The notes under the pieces: generated by a model
Told to the model about the DNA's origin: nothing
What the model saw: only the letters and a program-made list of their open reading frames with translations
Databases searched by the model: none
Source: Siphonodentalium dalli
Lineage: Eukaryota > Mollusca > Scaphopoda > Gadilida > Siphonodentaliidae
NCBI GenBank assembly: GCA_032622095.1
Contig: CP136066.1
Location: forward strand, 182,998,716-183,062,715
DNA: 64,000 bases
Reading direction: 5' to 3'
Part shown: one piece after another, positions 22,866 to 35,400 of the stretch
Position numbering within the stretch: position 1 is the first letter of the stretch
Layout: the number at the start of each line of letters is the position of its first letter
Position numbers and translations under genes: made by a program

Positions 22866-23560
22866 ATGGAATATATTTCTTAATGATTATCTGTTCCTTA
22901 ATAGTGTACATCACTAGGCCTATATGTGATGGTCCCAGCAGGGCTAATATTTCAGCGAGAATCCAAATCTATAGATCCTAGATTCTCATAAATATTCTCG
23001 CAAATTATCCTGGATTCTCATGAAAAAGTATATATGGATTCTCGCAAAATCAGATGAAATATATGTCCTGGGACTAGGAGTCCCAACTCAAAATTGTATG
23101 CCTTTCTGTGACTTTTGAGAGCCAATATTACAATAAAAATACAATTAATTACCCAGGAAAAATTCCATCATTGCAAGAAACGCAAAGCAAAATCGCTCAC
23201 AAAGTCACTTAAAATGTTAAATCATCAAATTTCCAGTTGGTACCTTCACCAACAGTGAATTACATTATTAAGAAATAGGAAGTCGGTAGCCGAGAGGTGA
23301 CGTACTGGTCTCTCGTGCTAGCGGACCGGCGATCGCCACCTGGTCAGGTTATTCTGACAAAAATCAGAACTCGGTCAGATACCAAGTTTGTAAGGCTGAA
23401 AAGTCTCATTCGAGATTACTGAATAAAGATCTGAATGCTATAAAGTTACTCGGCCATGGTAGCACATGGACCGTCTCATAATTGTCAGTAAATGACAGCA
23501 AGCTGTAATGTGAAGAAGAAGAAACATAACAAAGAAATATATTCCCATGTTATTTTTTCG
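22866..23560 (+). repeat. Dispersed repeat interrupted by a SINE
   Basis: Shares CTGTTCCTTAATAGTGTAC with the MITE-interrupted copy at 15060-15520 and CATTATTAAG with 43490-43530. GATTCTCGCAAA-like motifs repeat around 22960-23050. Confidence 0.55.
23279..23522 (+). mobile_element. Second tRNA-like SINE
   Basis: The A box-like TAGCCGAGAGG (23287-23297) resembles Leu or Ser tRNA heads; the B box (around 23328-23340) is degenerate. It ends in a GAAGAAGAAGAA tail. It interrupts a dispersed repeat that is uninterrupted, in the same direction, at about 43490-43530. Confidence 0.6.
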
Positions 23561-23989
23561 ACTTTATAAGGTTCCCTGTCAAAACATCAAAAAGTTCCAA
23601 GGTTGTTTACTGGTGGAATTATTTCGAATACGATCTCTACGGGCGTTAGCCACAGTTGAGATTCATGGCATGATCTACCTACATGCAGGGATAACTAAAG
23701 AAACGAATGTACAAAATGAGCCATGGTACGATGATGGGGAATGCTCTAGAAGTTGAACAACTAAATTGGTATACTAATCTGTCTTATTTCATTGGTAATC
23801 AGCTTGCAATCATTTGTTGACTATTAAAAGGCGTACTACTTCAAGTTTTCCAACAAAAGTCGAGCGCTGGAATCGAGCAAAATGTTTGTAGGTCAACATG
23901 AAGTTTGCGTTCTATTCAGATCGGGTCAAGGATATTGTCAACTATGGAAAACTGTTGTACTCATAACTCTAAAAACTGAACTCACCTTC
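23561..23989. other. No gene recognised
   Basis: Repeat-family edges and AT-rich DNA only. Confidence 0.45.
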
Positions 23990-23995
23990 ACTACA

Positions 23996-24334
23996 CGCCC
24001 CATGACCGCCACACAATCTCTGGCAGTTAAGCTGTCCACTGCAAAATACCGTCTCCTTCACGACCCACTGTCTTCGCTGCTGGTTGCAATGGGTCGCATA
24101 AAACAGAGCGGGAGACACGGGCATAAAACTGTCCTCCAAACGTTTTAACTTTTTTTCTTTATCATCGAACCCTTTTCTGGGTTCGACGCGCACAAGCGAT
24201 CGTTTCAATTGCCTACCGCGGAGGGCCTTGTTTGCCAATCGATAGACATCATAAGAATTTAAAGTCTGAACTAACTCCGGACCGTTGTGCAACTTGGAAC
24301 GAAGCCAAAACAATTGGGCTGGAGGACATTTTGT
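23996..24334 (-). CDS. Possible exon with cysteine-rich end, unrecognised
   Basis: The frame is open from the stop at 24337-24335 down to a strong donor, GAAG before GTGAGT (23995-23990), phase 1. The peptide is basic in the middle and ends with closely spaced cysteines: F-C-S-G-Q-L-N-C-Q-R-L-C-G-G-H-G-A-C-S-E. The C-G-G-H-G-A-C spacing recalls the start of an EGF-like repeat, but this is only a resemblance. The acceptor and true 5' boundary are unclear. It lies about 1.9 kb downstream of the gene 2 stop on the same strand, so it would belong to another gene. Confidence 0.35.
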
Positions 24335-24574
24335 TTACAAACGGACGAACAAACAGACAATGAAAAAAAAGCTGGCTACATGTGTGACCGTTTAAAAATG
24401 CTGGCTACGAATGTGACCGAAGCCTTGTGACAATGACCCCATCGGCGTTGCTGGGTTATAAATACGTCCTGCTCCCCCCAAGTCGACTCAACGTTTGCTC
24501 GTGCGTTAGCTCCGACCAGTAACCCGGTTACAAATGCGCTCTATTTTTTTTTTGGCATTTTGGAGTTATATTAG

Positions 24575-24800
24575 GAGGTCGTTTCAAAAATACGACCTAT
24601 TCTTGTTAAAAAAGGGTTACAAAGTTACATTTGAAAGTCGTTAAAACAATTAGACATGTTTTTTTGTCACAAAGTTACAATTGCTTATCAGAGAATTACT
24701 CCAACTAGAAAAATGAAAATATTTCACCCGTCCTTGTTAAAAAAGGGTTATAAAGTTACATTTGCAAGTCGTTTAAAAAATCCGACATACCAGAAAAATC
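24575..24800 (+). repeat. Two tandem copies of about 140 bp
   Basis: CTTGTTAAAAAAGGGTTACA and A-A-G-T-C-G-T-T recur at 24602 and 24733. Non-coding. Confidence 0.65.
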
Positions 24801-25027
24801 GCACGGGCGCTTCAAAGTGGGACCAGTCCGTGTTTCGGACATATCTATTCACATTCAACGGCGATCAATCCATGTTAATCACTTTGTTGGGCGTGGCTAA
24901 CCGGCTATTTATCCAATCGCGGCCAGCGCACGGATTGTGTGTCGTGGTAAAAACACGATCAACGGCATATTTCTAGTTGATTGCATTATATGGGATCAAT
25001 TGTGTTCTAAGTCGGTCAGAGCACGCG

Positions 25028-25088
25028 AATAGTTCTTCACCAGAATAAATATCGTCTTCGACTCGATTTATTCTGGTAAAGAACAATT
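25028..25088. repeat. Hairpin, arms 23 bp
   Basis: AATAGTTCTTCACCAGAATA faces TATTCTGGTAAAGAACAATT with one or two mismatches and a 15-base loop. Confidence 0.8.
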
Positions 25089-25337
25089 CTTGTGCTCCAA
25101 CCCTTACAAATAAGAACGAAGTAAATCTATTTTCCCCTGCACTTGTGTTGACGATATGTGTTTTACAGACTTCTATGTTATCTAGCATGAACCCATTTCC
25201 AAGGCCTTTGGTCCATGCCAGTTTTTAAAAAACATCTGCAGTATTTTATTTGGGAGGTTTGATGCGTTTTATGTCCATATAGAGCCAATATGAGCTTATA
25301 TCGCTCTTTTAACAGGCTACCATATCACACTACCTAA

Positions 25338-26018
25338 TGCGAACACGATTAGATAGCGAAATATACTTAATCGGGATTCTCGATTAGATAGCTATTGTAT
25401 TCAATCGCAGTAACAAGTGCCATGCAAAGTTCATATTAGGTGGGTGGTGGGACTTTAGGGGAACGCTCTTTAACCCTTTACCCAACAGAAGGGCCCTGTG
25501 CCAATGCATTCTCTTATATATGCGAGTCGACCATAGGTCGCCTCGCATATATAAGAGAATGCATTGGCTTAACACATTAAAAATCATAAAATTGTTAAAG
25601 AATGTAAAAAAAATGGTAAAAAGTGTTTAAAAAGATTTGTTTTTAGGCCAATGCATTCTCTTATATATGCGAGGCGACCTATGGTCGACTCGCATATATA
25701 AGAGAATGCATTGGCACAGGGTATAACTGTAACTATCACAATGTGGTCAAGGAGCCGGTTCCAATGATATCCATATTTGTATGGTTCTATTGAGACAGAC
25801 CGAAGATATTTTAGGCTGTTGAAGCTTTATTTGGCCGGTTTTGGCCGGTTTGTTGTGTAAAGGGTTAAAACAATTCTTAAAACATCTCCGTTAGTCAATG
25901 ATCTTGATCTCAATCCTAACCTCGCGTAACACGTGTTACTGAGATTGAATATCAATCGCTATCTAATCGTTAACCCCGATTAAGTATCTTTCGCTTCGTG
26001 TATCTATCTAATCGTGCG
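25338..26018. repeat. Fold-back repeat interrupted by MITE copy 4
   Basis: Arms 25338-25418 and 25930-26018 are complementary (ACGATTAGATAG, ATACTTAATCGGG, ATTCAATC-C/G-CAGTAAC). The MITE at 25470-25868 lies in the loop. Confidence 0.75.
25470..25868 (-). mobile_element. piggyBac-like MITE, subfamily A, copy 4
   Basis: 399 bp, TTAA at both ends. It sits between the two arms of a fold-back repeat (25338-25418 and 25930-26018). The right terminal repeat has one change (TTGTGTAAAGGG). Confidence 0.9.
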
Positions 26019-26111
26019 CGTATGGACTGATCACACAGAGAGTTAATTTCATCGGGTAAGCGAATGTCAACCTTGCCAATATTCACGAATCACCTTGCTA
26101 TCTGAGCTATC

Positions 26112-26135
26112 GGGGCCCCCTCTGAATCAGAGGGG
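26112..26135. other. Short perfect hairpin in putative 3' region of gene 2
   Basis: CCCCTCTGA and TCAGAGGGG face each other with almost no loop about 90 bases after the lectin stop codon. It may sit in the 3' untranslated region. It does not match a histone-type stem-loop. Confidence 0.4.
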
Positions 26136-26223
26136 ATGAAACACAAAAACGAAAGAATAATCTACATTTATATTCTTGTCCAATGTGATTTTCTTTGCTT
26201 TCCTTTTTGGTTGACATCACACT

Positions 26224-26459
26224 CTATGCAATTGTTTGAAACTGACACATGGCCAAGGTCGTGGAGGAGCAAGATGAGTCTCCCATCTCGTATCCGTTCA
26301 TATCACGGTACATAGCCAAGCAGCTCTGAAGGGTCCCTCCATTCGGCTGTCCAGGCCACCATTTCAGAAAGGGTGCTGGGTCACCTGACATTGTGTGCCA
26401 TGTCCCTTCTGATCCTTCGTCAGACCCATCTATAAAGACGGGATTGTGCAGCTCGGTTC
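26224..26459 (-). CDS. Gene 2 last exon: C-terminal half of C-type lectin domain
   Basis: 236 bases including stop TAG at 26226-26224. The acceptor is CCATCACCACAG (26461-26460). It reads F-I-D-G-S-D-E-G-S-E-G-T-W-H-T-M, W-W-P-G-Q-P-N-G-G, Q-S-C-L-A-M, G-D-S-S-C and L-A-M-C-Q-F, giving the last three conserved cysteines. The tail after C-Q-F is only five residues, so the protein ends with this domain. The 3' untranslated region lies left of 26224; no canonical AATAAA was found close by. Confidence 0.78.
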
Positions 26460-29400
26460 CTGTGGTGATGGAAAGTAGTGCTTTTGACATACTTGGTATT
26501 GCAACTTGTCAATTGTAATCACACAATGGTTTTACGTTTTATTTTACATGTATTACTACTTATTGATGAGTAGGTCCCCAAGGAGATATTCAGATAATAA
26601 GTTCAACAAACTCAGGCCATTTGTTGAACGTATCAGCATATTTCCTACCAATTAATAAAAATCCTTGACACACCTATTTATAACCCTCCCAAGTCCAGAT
26701 AAAGCATTTTTGAAGACCATAAATACCATTCTATATAATTTCATCTGGAATTCCAAACGCGATAGAATAAAAAGAAAACAATTATGTACCGAATATATGT
26801 ACGGAGGTTTGAAGATGATTAATGTTGAAAACTTTGATAGCGCCATGAAAATTAGCTGGATTAGACGCTTGGTTTGCAAACAATCGAAATGGGCCTCACT
26901 ATGCAATGGCAATTCTTTTTTAAAAGACCCACTCTTTCTCACTTATCACCCAAATTATATTGTAAAACAAACAGACAAGTTCGCAAATCCATTCTGGAGA
27001 GATGTTTTCTCAGCATGGTGTAAATTTATGCGATTAAATAATTCAAATAATAGTATTATGGCCTCAACTGTATGGAATAATCCGAAAATAAAAATCGGAG
27101 GTTCGTCGATCAACTTTAAATCGTGGAGAGATGCCGGAATATATTTTATAAATGATCTATTCCAATCAGATAATACATTCCATACCCCACGCACACTTTA
27201 TGCAACTTTCAACATCCGCGTTGATTTCATAACAATCAACAGCATGAAGCGTCAGATTATGTCATTGGCAAGTTCTCTTAACCAACCCTTAATCCGTATA
27301 CCCTACCCATGTATACCAAACAATCTCATTCCGATACTCCGTTGTGTAAAAGGCTGTCAATTATTTTATAAAATTCTATCAAATGAGAAAACCATGCCGA
27401 ATGCATGTCAAAAATGGGAATCCAAATTTGGCGAGAAAATAGAAAATTGGGAAGAATATTTGAGCATGCCATTTAAAACGACAACGGATACGAAATTACA
27501 GTGGCTCCAATTCAGAATAAACACACGAATTATTAGTACCAATAAATTTCTGAAGGTGGCTAACCTTCGAGTCGACGATTTTTGCAATCGTTGTCATAGC
27601 GTACAGGAAACCATTTCTCACATTTTCTGGGACTGTCCCCACGTCAAAACCTTTATGATAGAAATTGAAACATGGGCAAGAAACAACCAATTTCCCATTG
27701 ATCTAACAAAAAAGAATATAATTATTGGCATAGATCATGAATACAAAAATTCAAAAAGTAATCTTTTCCTACTAGTGCTGAAACAATATATATATAGAAC
27801 AAAATTCACGCCCACACAACTATCACTTCGACCGTTCCTTTGTGATCTTCAATTTAGGTATGAATGCGAGAGATACAACGCAAAATGTAACATGAACTAT
27901 GAATTCGATAACCAATGGCTGGCACTTCGAAATGCCTTAAAAATTAAATAATAGTGTAATTGAAAACAAGATTTTTCAGGCACAAAGTACACCCCGAGCT
28001 TAACAATGACTGGACAACACACAAAAGAAATCAATTACCTGGTACCCGAGCGGAAGACACTTATACAATATCTGTACAATTTCAGTACACCAATCATTTT
28101 TACTTTCCAATCATATTCCCCGAGAACGTCATTAGATATGCCGGTTTGCTTAACAATACCACAATTTTTGTTCAGCTACAGTCCGAAACATCAAGAGAGC
28201 GTTCTGTATTTTCCCCGACTGCTGTCGAACCAATAATTACAACAACTACAATATTTGCAATACAATTGGAATATGTTAGATTGTCTATTTATATTGTTTT
28301 TTTTTGGTAAATTCAGAATGTAAAAATATTTAAAACTGCACATAGTGTTTGGAACTTTGATTATACAAACTTTAAATACTACATGTAACCAAATATTTTG
28401 AAGAAAAACAAATCAAAACAAAACAAAAAACAAAAAAATTATGTTATCAGCATGGTTGTAGCAAAATAGAGCAAATTTTCTGGACAAAAATAAATTATAC
28501 CAGCGTAGCCTAAAATTCACTTTTAACCTGAACACTCTTTGTTAAAATTATCCAAACACACTGTGAGCCTTTAAATATTTTAGAATTATATGTAAGAAAG
28601 TAGGCCAGGGCATGGTAGAGTCTCACTCTTCCAAGCCTTGGATTGAGAGAATGAATGTCTGTGAATTTGTGTCTTTCTTCCTTTGTCATTCTTTCTGCTA
28701 AATAAAAAATAAAAAAATAAAATAAAATAAAAAAAAAATTAATAACAATCCTCATGCGCTTGTATTATCTTTTCGTATGTGTCGTCTGCTCATTTTTTTC
28801 TAAAACACCTATCGAAATGAATGATAAACTATTCCAATATATAATGTAAAACTGAGTGGAAGGATCAATGTATTAAAGGGTTAAATAGGTGTGCTGAATA
28901 CTCAAGTTAAATTGCGTTATCAACTCGATGACTTTATGTGTGCTGAATACTCAAGTTAAATGGCGTTATTAACTCGATAACTTTAGGTGTGCTGAATACT
29001 CAAGTTAAATGTCGTTATTAACTGGATGACTTTAGGTGTGCTGAATACTCAAGTTAAATGGCGTTATTAACTCGATAACTTTAGGTGTGCTGAATACTCA
29101 AGTTAAATGTCGTTATTAACTGGATGACTTTAGGTGTGCTGAATACTCAAGTTAAATGTCGTTATTAACTGGATGACTTTAGGTGTGCTGAATACTCAAG
29201 TTAAATGGCGTTATTAACTCGATGACTTTAGGTGTGCTGTATACTCAAGTTAAATTGCGTTATTAACTCGATGACTTTAGGTGTGCTGAATACTCAAGTT
29301 AAATGGCGTTATTAACTCGATACTCAAGTTAAATGGCGTTATTAACTCGATACTCAAGTTAAATGGCGTTATTAACTCGATGACTTTAGGTGTGCTGAAT

Positions 29401-32400
29401 ACTCAAGTTAAATGGCGTTATTAACTCGATACTCAAGTTAAATGGCGTTATTAACTCGATAACTTTAGGTGTGCTGAATACTCAAGTTAAATGGCGTTAT
29501 TAACTCGATGACTTTAGGTGTGCTGAATACTCAAGTTAAATGGCGTTATTAACTCGATGACTTTAGGTGTGCCGATACTCAAGTTAAATGGCGTTATTAA
29601 CTCAATGACTTTAGGTGTGATGAATACTCAAGTTAAATGGCGTTATTAACTCGATGACTTTAGGTGTGCTGTATACTCAAGTTAAATTGCGTTATTAACT
29701 CGATGACTTTAGGTGTGCTGAATACTCAAGTTAAATGGCGTTATTAACTCGATACTCAAGTTAAATGGCGTTATTAACTCGATACTCAAGTTAAATGGCG
29801 TTATTAACTCGATGACTTTAGGTGTGCTGAATACTCAAGTTAAATGGCGTTATTAACTCGATACTCAAGTTAAATGGCGTTATTAACTCGATAACTTTAG
29901 GTGTGCTGAATACTCAAGTTAAATGGCGTTATTAACTCGATGACTTTAGGTGTGCTGAATACTCAAGTTAAATGTCGTTATTAACTCGATGACTTGAGGT
30001 GTGCTGAATACTCAAGTTAAATGGCGTTATTAAGTCGATAACTTTAGGTGTGCTGAATTCTCAAGTTAAATGGCGTTATTAACTCGATGACTTTAGGCGT
30101 GCCGAATACTCAAGTTAAATGGCGTTATTAACTCGATACTCAAGTTAAATGGCGTTATTAAGTCGATAACTTTAGGTGTGCTGAATTCTCAAGTTAAATG
30201 GCGTTATTAACTCGATGACTTTCGGTGTGCCGAATACTCGATGACTTTAGGTGCGCTGAATACTCAAGTTAAATTGCGTTATTAACTCGATGACTTTAGG
30301 TGTGCTGTATACTCAAGTTAAATTGCGTTATTAACTCGATGACTTTAGGTGTGCCGATACTCAAGTTAAATGGCGTTATTAACTCGATGACTTTAGGTGT
30401 GCCGAATACTCGATGACTTTAGGTGCGCTGAATACTCAAGTTAAATGGCGTTATTAACTCGATACTCAAGTTAAATGGCGTTATTAACTCGATGACTTTA
30501 GGTGTGCCGAATACTCGATGACTTTAGGTGCGCTGAATACTCAAGTTAAATGGCGTTATTAACTCGATACTCAAGTTAAATGGCGTTATTAACTCGATGA
30601 CTTTAGGTGTGCTGAATACTCAAGTTAAATGGCGTTATTAACTCGATGACTTTAGGTGTGCCGAATACTCGATTACTTTAGGTGCGCTGAATACTCAAGT
30701 TAAATGGCGTTATTAACTCGATACTCAAGTTAAATGGCGTTATTAACTCGATGACTTTAGGTGTGCCGATACTCAAGGTAAATGGCGTTATTAACTCGAT
30801 GACTGTAGGAGTGCTGAATACTCAAGTTAAATGGCGTTATTTACTCGATGACTTTAGGTTGCTGTATACTCAAGTTAAATGGCGTTATTAACTCGATACT
30901 CAAGTTAAATGGCGTTATTAACTCGATAACTTTAGGTGTGCTGAATACTCAAGTTAAATGGCGTTATTAACTCGATACTCAAGTTAAATGGCGTTATTAA
31001 CTCAATGACTTTAGGTGTGCTGAATACTCAAGTTAAATGGCGTTATTAACTCGATGACTGTAGGAGTGCTGAATACTCAAGTTAAATGGCGTTATTAACT
31101 CGATGACTGTATGTGTGCTGAATACTCAAGTTAAATGGCGTTATTAACTCGATACTCAAGTTAAATGGCGTTATTAACTCGATAACTTTAGGTGTGCTGA
31201 ATACTCAAGTTAAATGGCGTTATTAACTCGATACTCAAGTTAAATGGCGTTATTAACTCGATAACTTTAGGTGTGCTGAATACTCAAGTTAAATGGCGTT
31301 ATTAACTCGATGACTTTAGGTGTGCTGAATACTCAAGTTAAATGGCGTTATTAACTCGATGACCTTAGGTGTGCCGATACTCAAGTTAAATGGCGTTATT
31401 AACTCGATGACTTTAGGTGCGCTGAATACTCAAGTTAAATGGCGTTATTAACTCGATACTCAAGTTAAATGGCGTTATTAACTCGATAACTTTAGGTGTG
31501 CTGAATACTCAAGTTAAATGGCGTTATTAACTCGATGACTTTAGGTTGTGCCGATACTCAAGTTAAATGGCGTTATTAACTCGATGACTTTAGGTTGTGC
31601 CGATACTCAAGTTAAATGGCGTTATTAACTCAATGACTTTAGGTGTGATGAATACTCAAGTTAAATGGCGTTATTAACTCGATGATTTGTTTATTCCAAG
31701 CACAATTTCTCAGTATATATTTGAAGTGCAGTATGATTGAGCATATCTATTGTGACCCAATTGGTACAACATAATATACAATTAACATATATAGACATAT
31801 TGCATGGAGGGTAATCACTGGCAGACAGTAAAACTACACCCCTTGACAGTGAGTGTGTGTGGAAATCACACATCCATTTTGTCCTTGTGACAATTGTCTA
31901 GACATAATACAGCTGTCCAGTACAGTTTTGTTAGAAATTAAACGTCGATATACGCAAATATATATTAAAATATTTGTTTTCGATGTACACATAACGCAGT
32001 GCATATACGTAATATATAATGTCGACGCAATTATCTGTATTTTGGGCACGAATGTATTTTAGGAAAGTTTTTACTGTTTTGATTCTCGAATTATCAAAAT
32101 AATATCGTGCTGTGCAGAAGAATAACAGTAACTCTATTGTGATGGCGTGTTATGTTTGAATTTGATAGATACAACTGGTATGCAAATAAACATGCTGCCT
32201 TTTCAACTTATTACTTTGGGTTAATACACCATGCATATGTATGTTATTGTGAGCAGGTGTCGTAGAAGCGAACTATTTCTAGAATAGAAGTCCCCATGCG
32301 AGTTCGTTGTGCATACATTGGGAGACATGACCATTCTAGATTACGAATGTCGACGTGTGGTACAAAGCATCGACTTGTGGTGTAAAGCAAGGTATGACGC

Positions 32401-35400
32401 GCCCATTCGGAGAAATAGACCTTCGAGGTAGAACACACGAGGTGGGTATAATAACGACTATGAGTCCGTTTGTGAGACAATCGTTCTTGCTACTCGACGT
32501 AATCAGGCAATTCTTCAAGGATTGTCCATTTATAAACGGACAATCCGTACCTAAAATGTTCGTTAATTAATGGACAATCCGACCACGCGTGGCACGCGAC
32601 CTTGTGATTGTCCACTAAATGACGACATGTATAGCTAATCCTGCATGTTAGCTTCATATTTAATATGAAGGGCAATAACTCTATAAAGAATGTTAATTTA
32701 CTAAATAACGGCGATTTGTAGGAGAAGTGTTTATGACGAAATAACGGAGATATTTGAAGAAGAGTTTTTGACGAAATAACGGAAATATTCGAAGAAGTGT
32801 TTTTAAAGAGCGTAAAGAGCGTGATTATTGTGCACTTAATTATGCTGTTATCATGTCATATCATGTAGATTGCTTTGTGTTTCGCAAACGTCTCGTGTTT
32901 CACGATTTGATGGCCACTAATAGATTAAGGCCACATCGCGATTACAATTTAAGGACATAATCTCATAATCATCTCCCATATTAGTACAGGCGATCTAGCC
33001 GAAAAATAGGGTCAACCCCAAACTAATTGCAACACAAATGACTTTTAGTTTACTGGATAGCTGAATATGTACTTCATTACAATATAATTTTTTTAGAAAA
33101 ATCTAATTGGGACAAATTTGATAAATTTGTGTTTCCATGGCAACGATGGCTAATAATCGGGTATTTGAAAATTTTACATTAAATAGTGCTAAAAGTGAAT
33201 AATTTAACAACTATCTAAAAGTTTACATTGGTTTATGGAAACACTTGTAATGGCCAACATTTCCATATATCCATGGTGACCTTGAGATGTCAAGGTCAAG
33301 CATAAAGGTCAAGGTCATTGTTAAAAATCTGGATTTTATCATATAGCTGTCATATTTTCGACCGCCCTGGTTAGGATTTATTACGAAGAGCGATACCCAA
33401 CACTATTTGTTAACTCTGGACTGCAGGCTCCATGGGAAGGTTCATTTGATTGGATATCGATATCTGCTTTAGAAACTATAGCAGTTTGAATTATGTGGCG
33501 ACAACATTTTTATGTACAACAAGACACATACACTTGTGATATTTATGTTGTCGATTGTTGAGACACAAAATCACAGCATCACTTGTCATATGCAACATGT
33601 CAGTTATTGTGAACTGGTTGCAACACAGACGTCTTTTGGTACACTGGGTAGTTGAATGTCTACCTTGTTATAATATCTTTTATTTTGGAAAATCCAATTG
33701 GGATAAATTTGGTAAATTTGAGTTTCCATGGCAACGATGGCTAATAATCGGGTATTTGGAAATTTTACATTAAATAGTGCCTATCGTGAATAATTTAAAA
33801 ACTACCTAAAAGTTTACATTGGTTTATGGACAAACTTGTAGTGGCCGACATTTCCACATATACATGGTGACCTTGAAATGTCAAGGTCACACGTAAAGGT
33901 CAAGGTCATTGTTAAAAATAAGGATTTTTTGTCAGTTATAGCAGTCATATTTTCGACCGTCCTGGTTATGATTTATTACAAATAGCGATCACCAACACTA
34001 TTTTGTAAACTCCGGAATTCAGGCTCCATGGGAAGGTTCATTTAAAAAGATATCGATAACTGATTTGGAAACTATAGCAGTTTATGTACAACAATATATA
34101 ACATGTGATATTTATATAGTCGATTGTTGAGACAAAACTCACAGCATAACTTGTCATGCAACAAATCAGTTAGTGCGAACTGATTACAACACATACGTCT
34201 TTTAGTACACTGGGTTGCTGAATGCCTACTTTGTTAGAATATTTAGGAAATTCCCATTGGGACAATTTGGTAAATTTGAGTTTCCATGGCAACGATGGCC
34301 AATCATGGGTTATATGGAGATTTTACATTAAATTATTCTTATAATGGGCAATTCAACCACTACCTCAACGTTTGCACTGGTTTATGAAAGAACCAATAGG
34401 GTTCACATTTCCACATATGTGGTTGGAAGGTCAAGGCGACATTCAAAGGTCAAAGTAATTTTTAAAAAGAGCATCGCTAGGGCGAGGAAAAATACGCATG
34501 TGGTAATTTCATAACGTGTAATTCATATGCCAAATTTGACGGACGGAACCCAAATTCAAACTTGACCTGATTTTTTCATATGGGTAATCCATATAACACA
34601 TTTGAAAACCAGATAATTAAAACTAAAAATTATCACGCAGAAACAAAAATAATCGGCAAGTTCGACAAGGACCATAACTCCGGAAAAAATTGGCGGGCGG
34701 AAAAATTTGAACTTGTCCTGTATTTTGGGCAAGTAAACTGACATACCAAATTTCATTCCATGACGTTCAGACTTTATACCAAAGTTATCATTTTCGAAAA
34801 AAAGCGAAAGAATGGACAGACAAAAACATAATACGTTCCGTTTTTACAAAACGGATGTATACAAACAAATTCTTACAGTTTAACAAAGACATTTGCTACG
34901 GAGGTAGTTAAAAATTGTTATATGATGGGATAAACAATATAGTGTAGTAGATTAAGTCCAATTTCAAGGCAATTGTTCAATATGTGACTAAAGCATGAAA
35001 CTTTGCACAGATGTACATATTCACATAATAATTGATATTAGATGTGGAGCCATGCTGAAATTCCAAATTTAAAGAGTATTTCATGATTGGATAATTTATT
35101 AAATGTCGCAATTAATCTTACCATGAAATATGCGATTTAAATATTTGGAATATACAGTAAGTATGACTCTGTGAGATATAATGCCACATTTTTAGGGTAA
35201 AATTTGAACTCCCGCCCATGATGTCAATCAAAATGGCAGCTATAAGTGGAAAATTTGACGTTTTTCACTAATATCTTCTAGATCAGTTTCTGCTGTATGG
35301 AACGGGTTCAGAATTGTGACATTATTTTTGAATTATGCATATTAACTTAGGTCAATAAAATATGCCATTCATGAGGTCACAGCCCCTTGCGTGCCATCAA

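Larger units (their letters stand above)
26665..28736 (+). mobile_element. 5'-truncated L1/Tx1-like LINE with 15-bp target duplication
   Basis: The body begins inside the reverse transcriptase reading frame and ends in an A-rich tail with A-A-A-T repeats (about 28700-28738). Flanks AATTAATAAAAATCC (26650-26664) and AATTAATAACAATCC (28737-28751) match at 14 of 15 bases. Truncation at the 5' end plus a 3' tail is the usual outcome of target-primed reverse transcription. It sits in the large intron of gene 2, on the opposite strand. Confidence 0.88.

Noticed and set aside
28873-28884. TTAAAGGGTTAA beside the 2.8-kb array, like a lone MITE end
   Set aside because: Only 12 bases match and no inner MITE sequence follows. 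Chance is likely.
28887-31685. CRISPR-like array
   Set aside because: Repeats are contiguous without unique spacers, and the context is clearly an animal genome.
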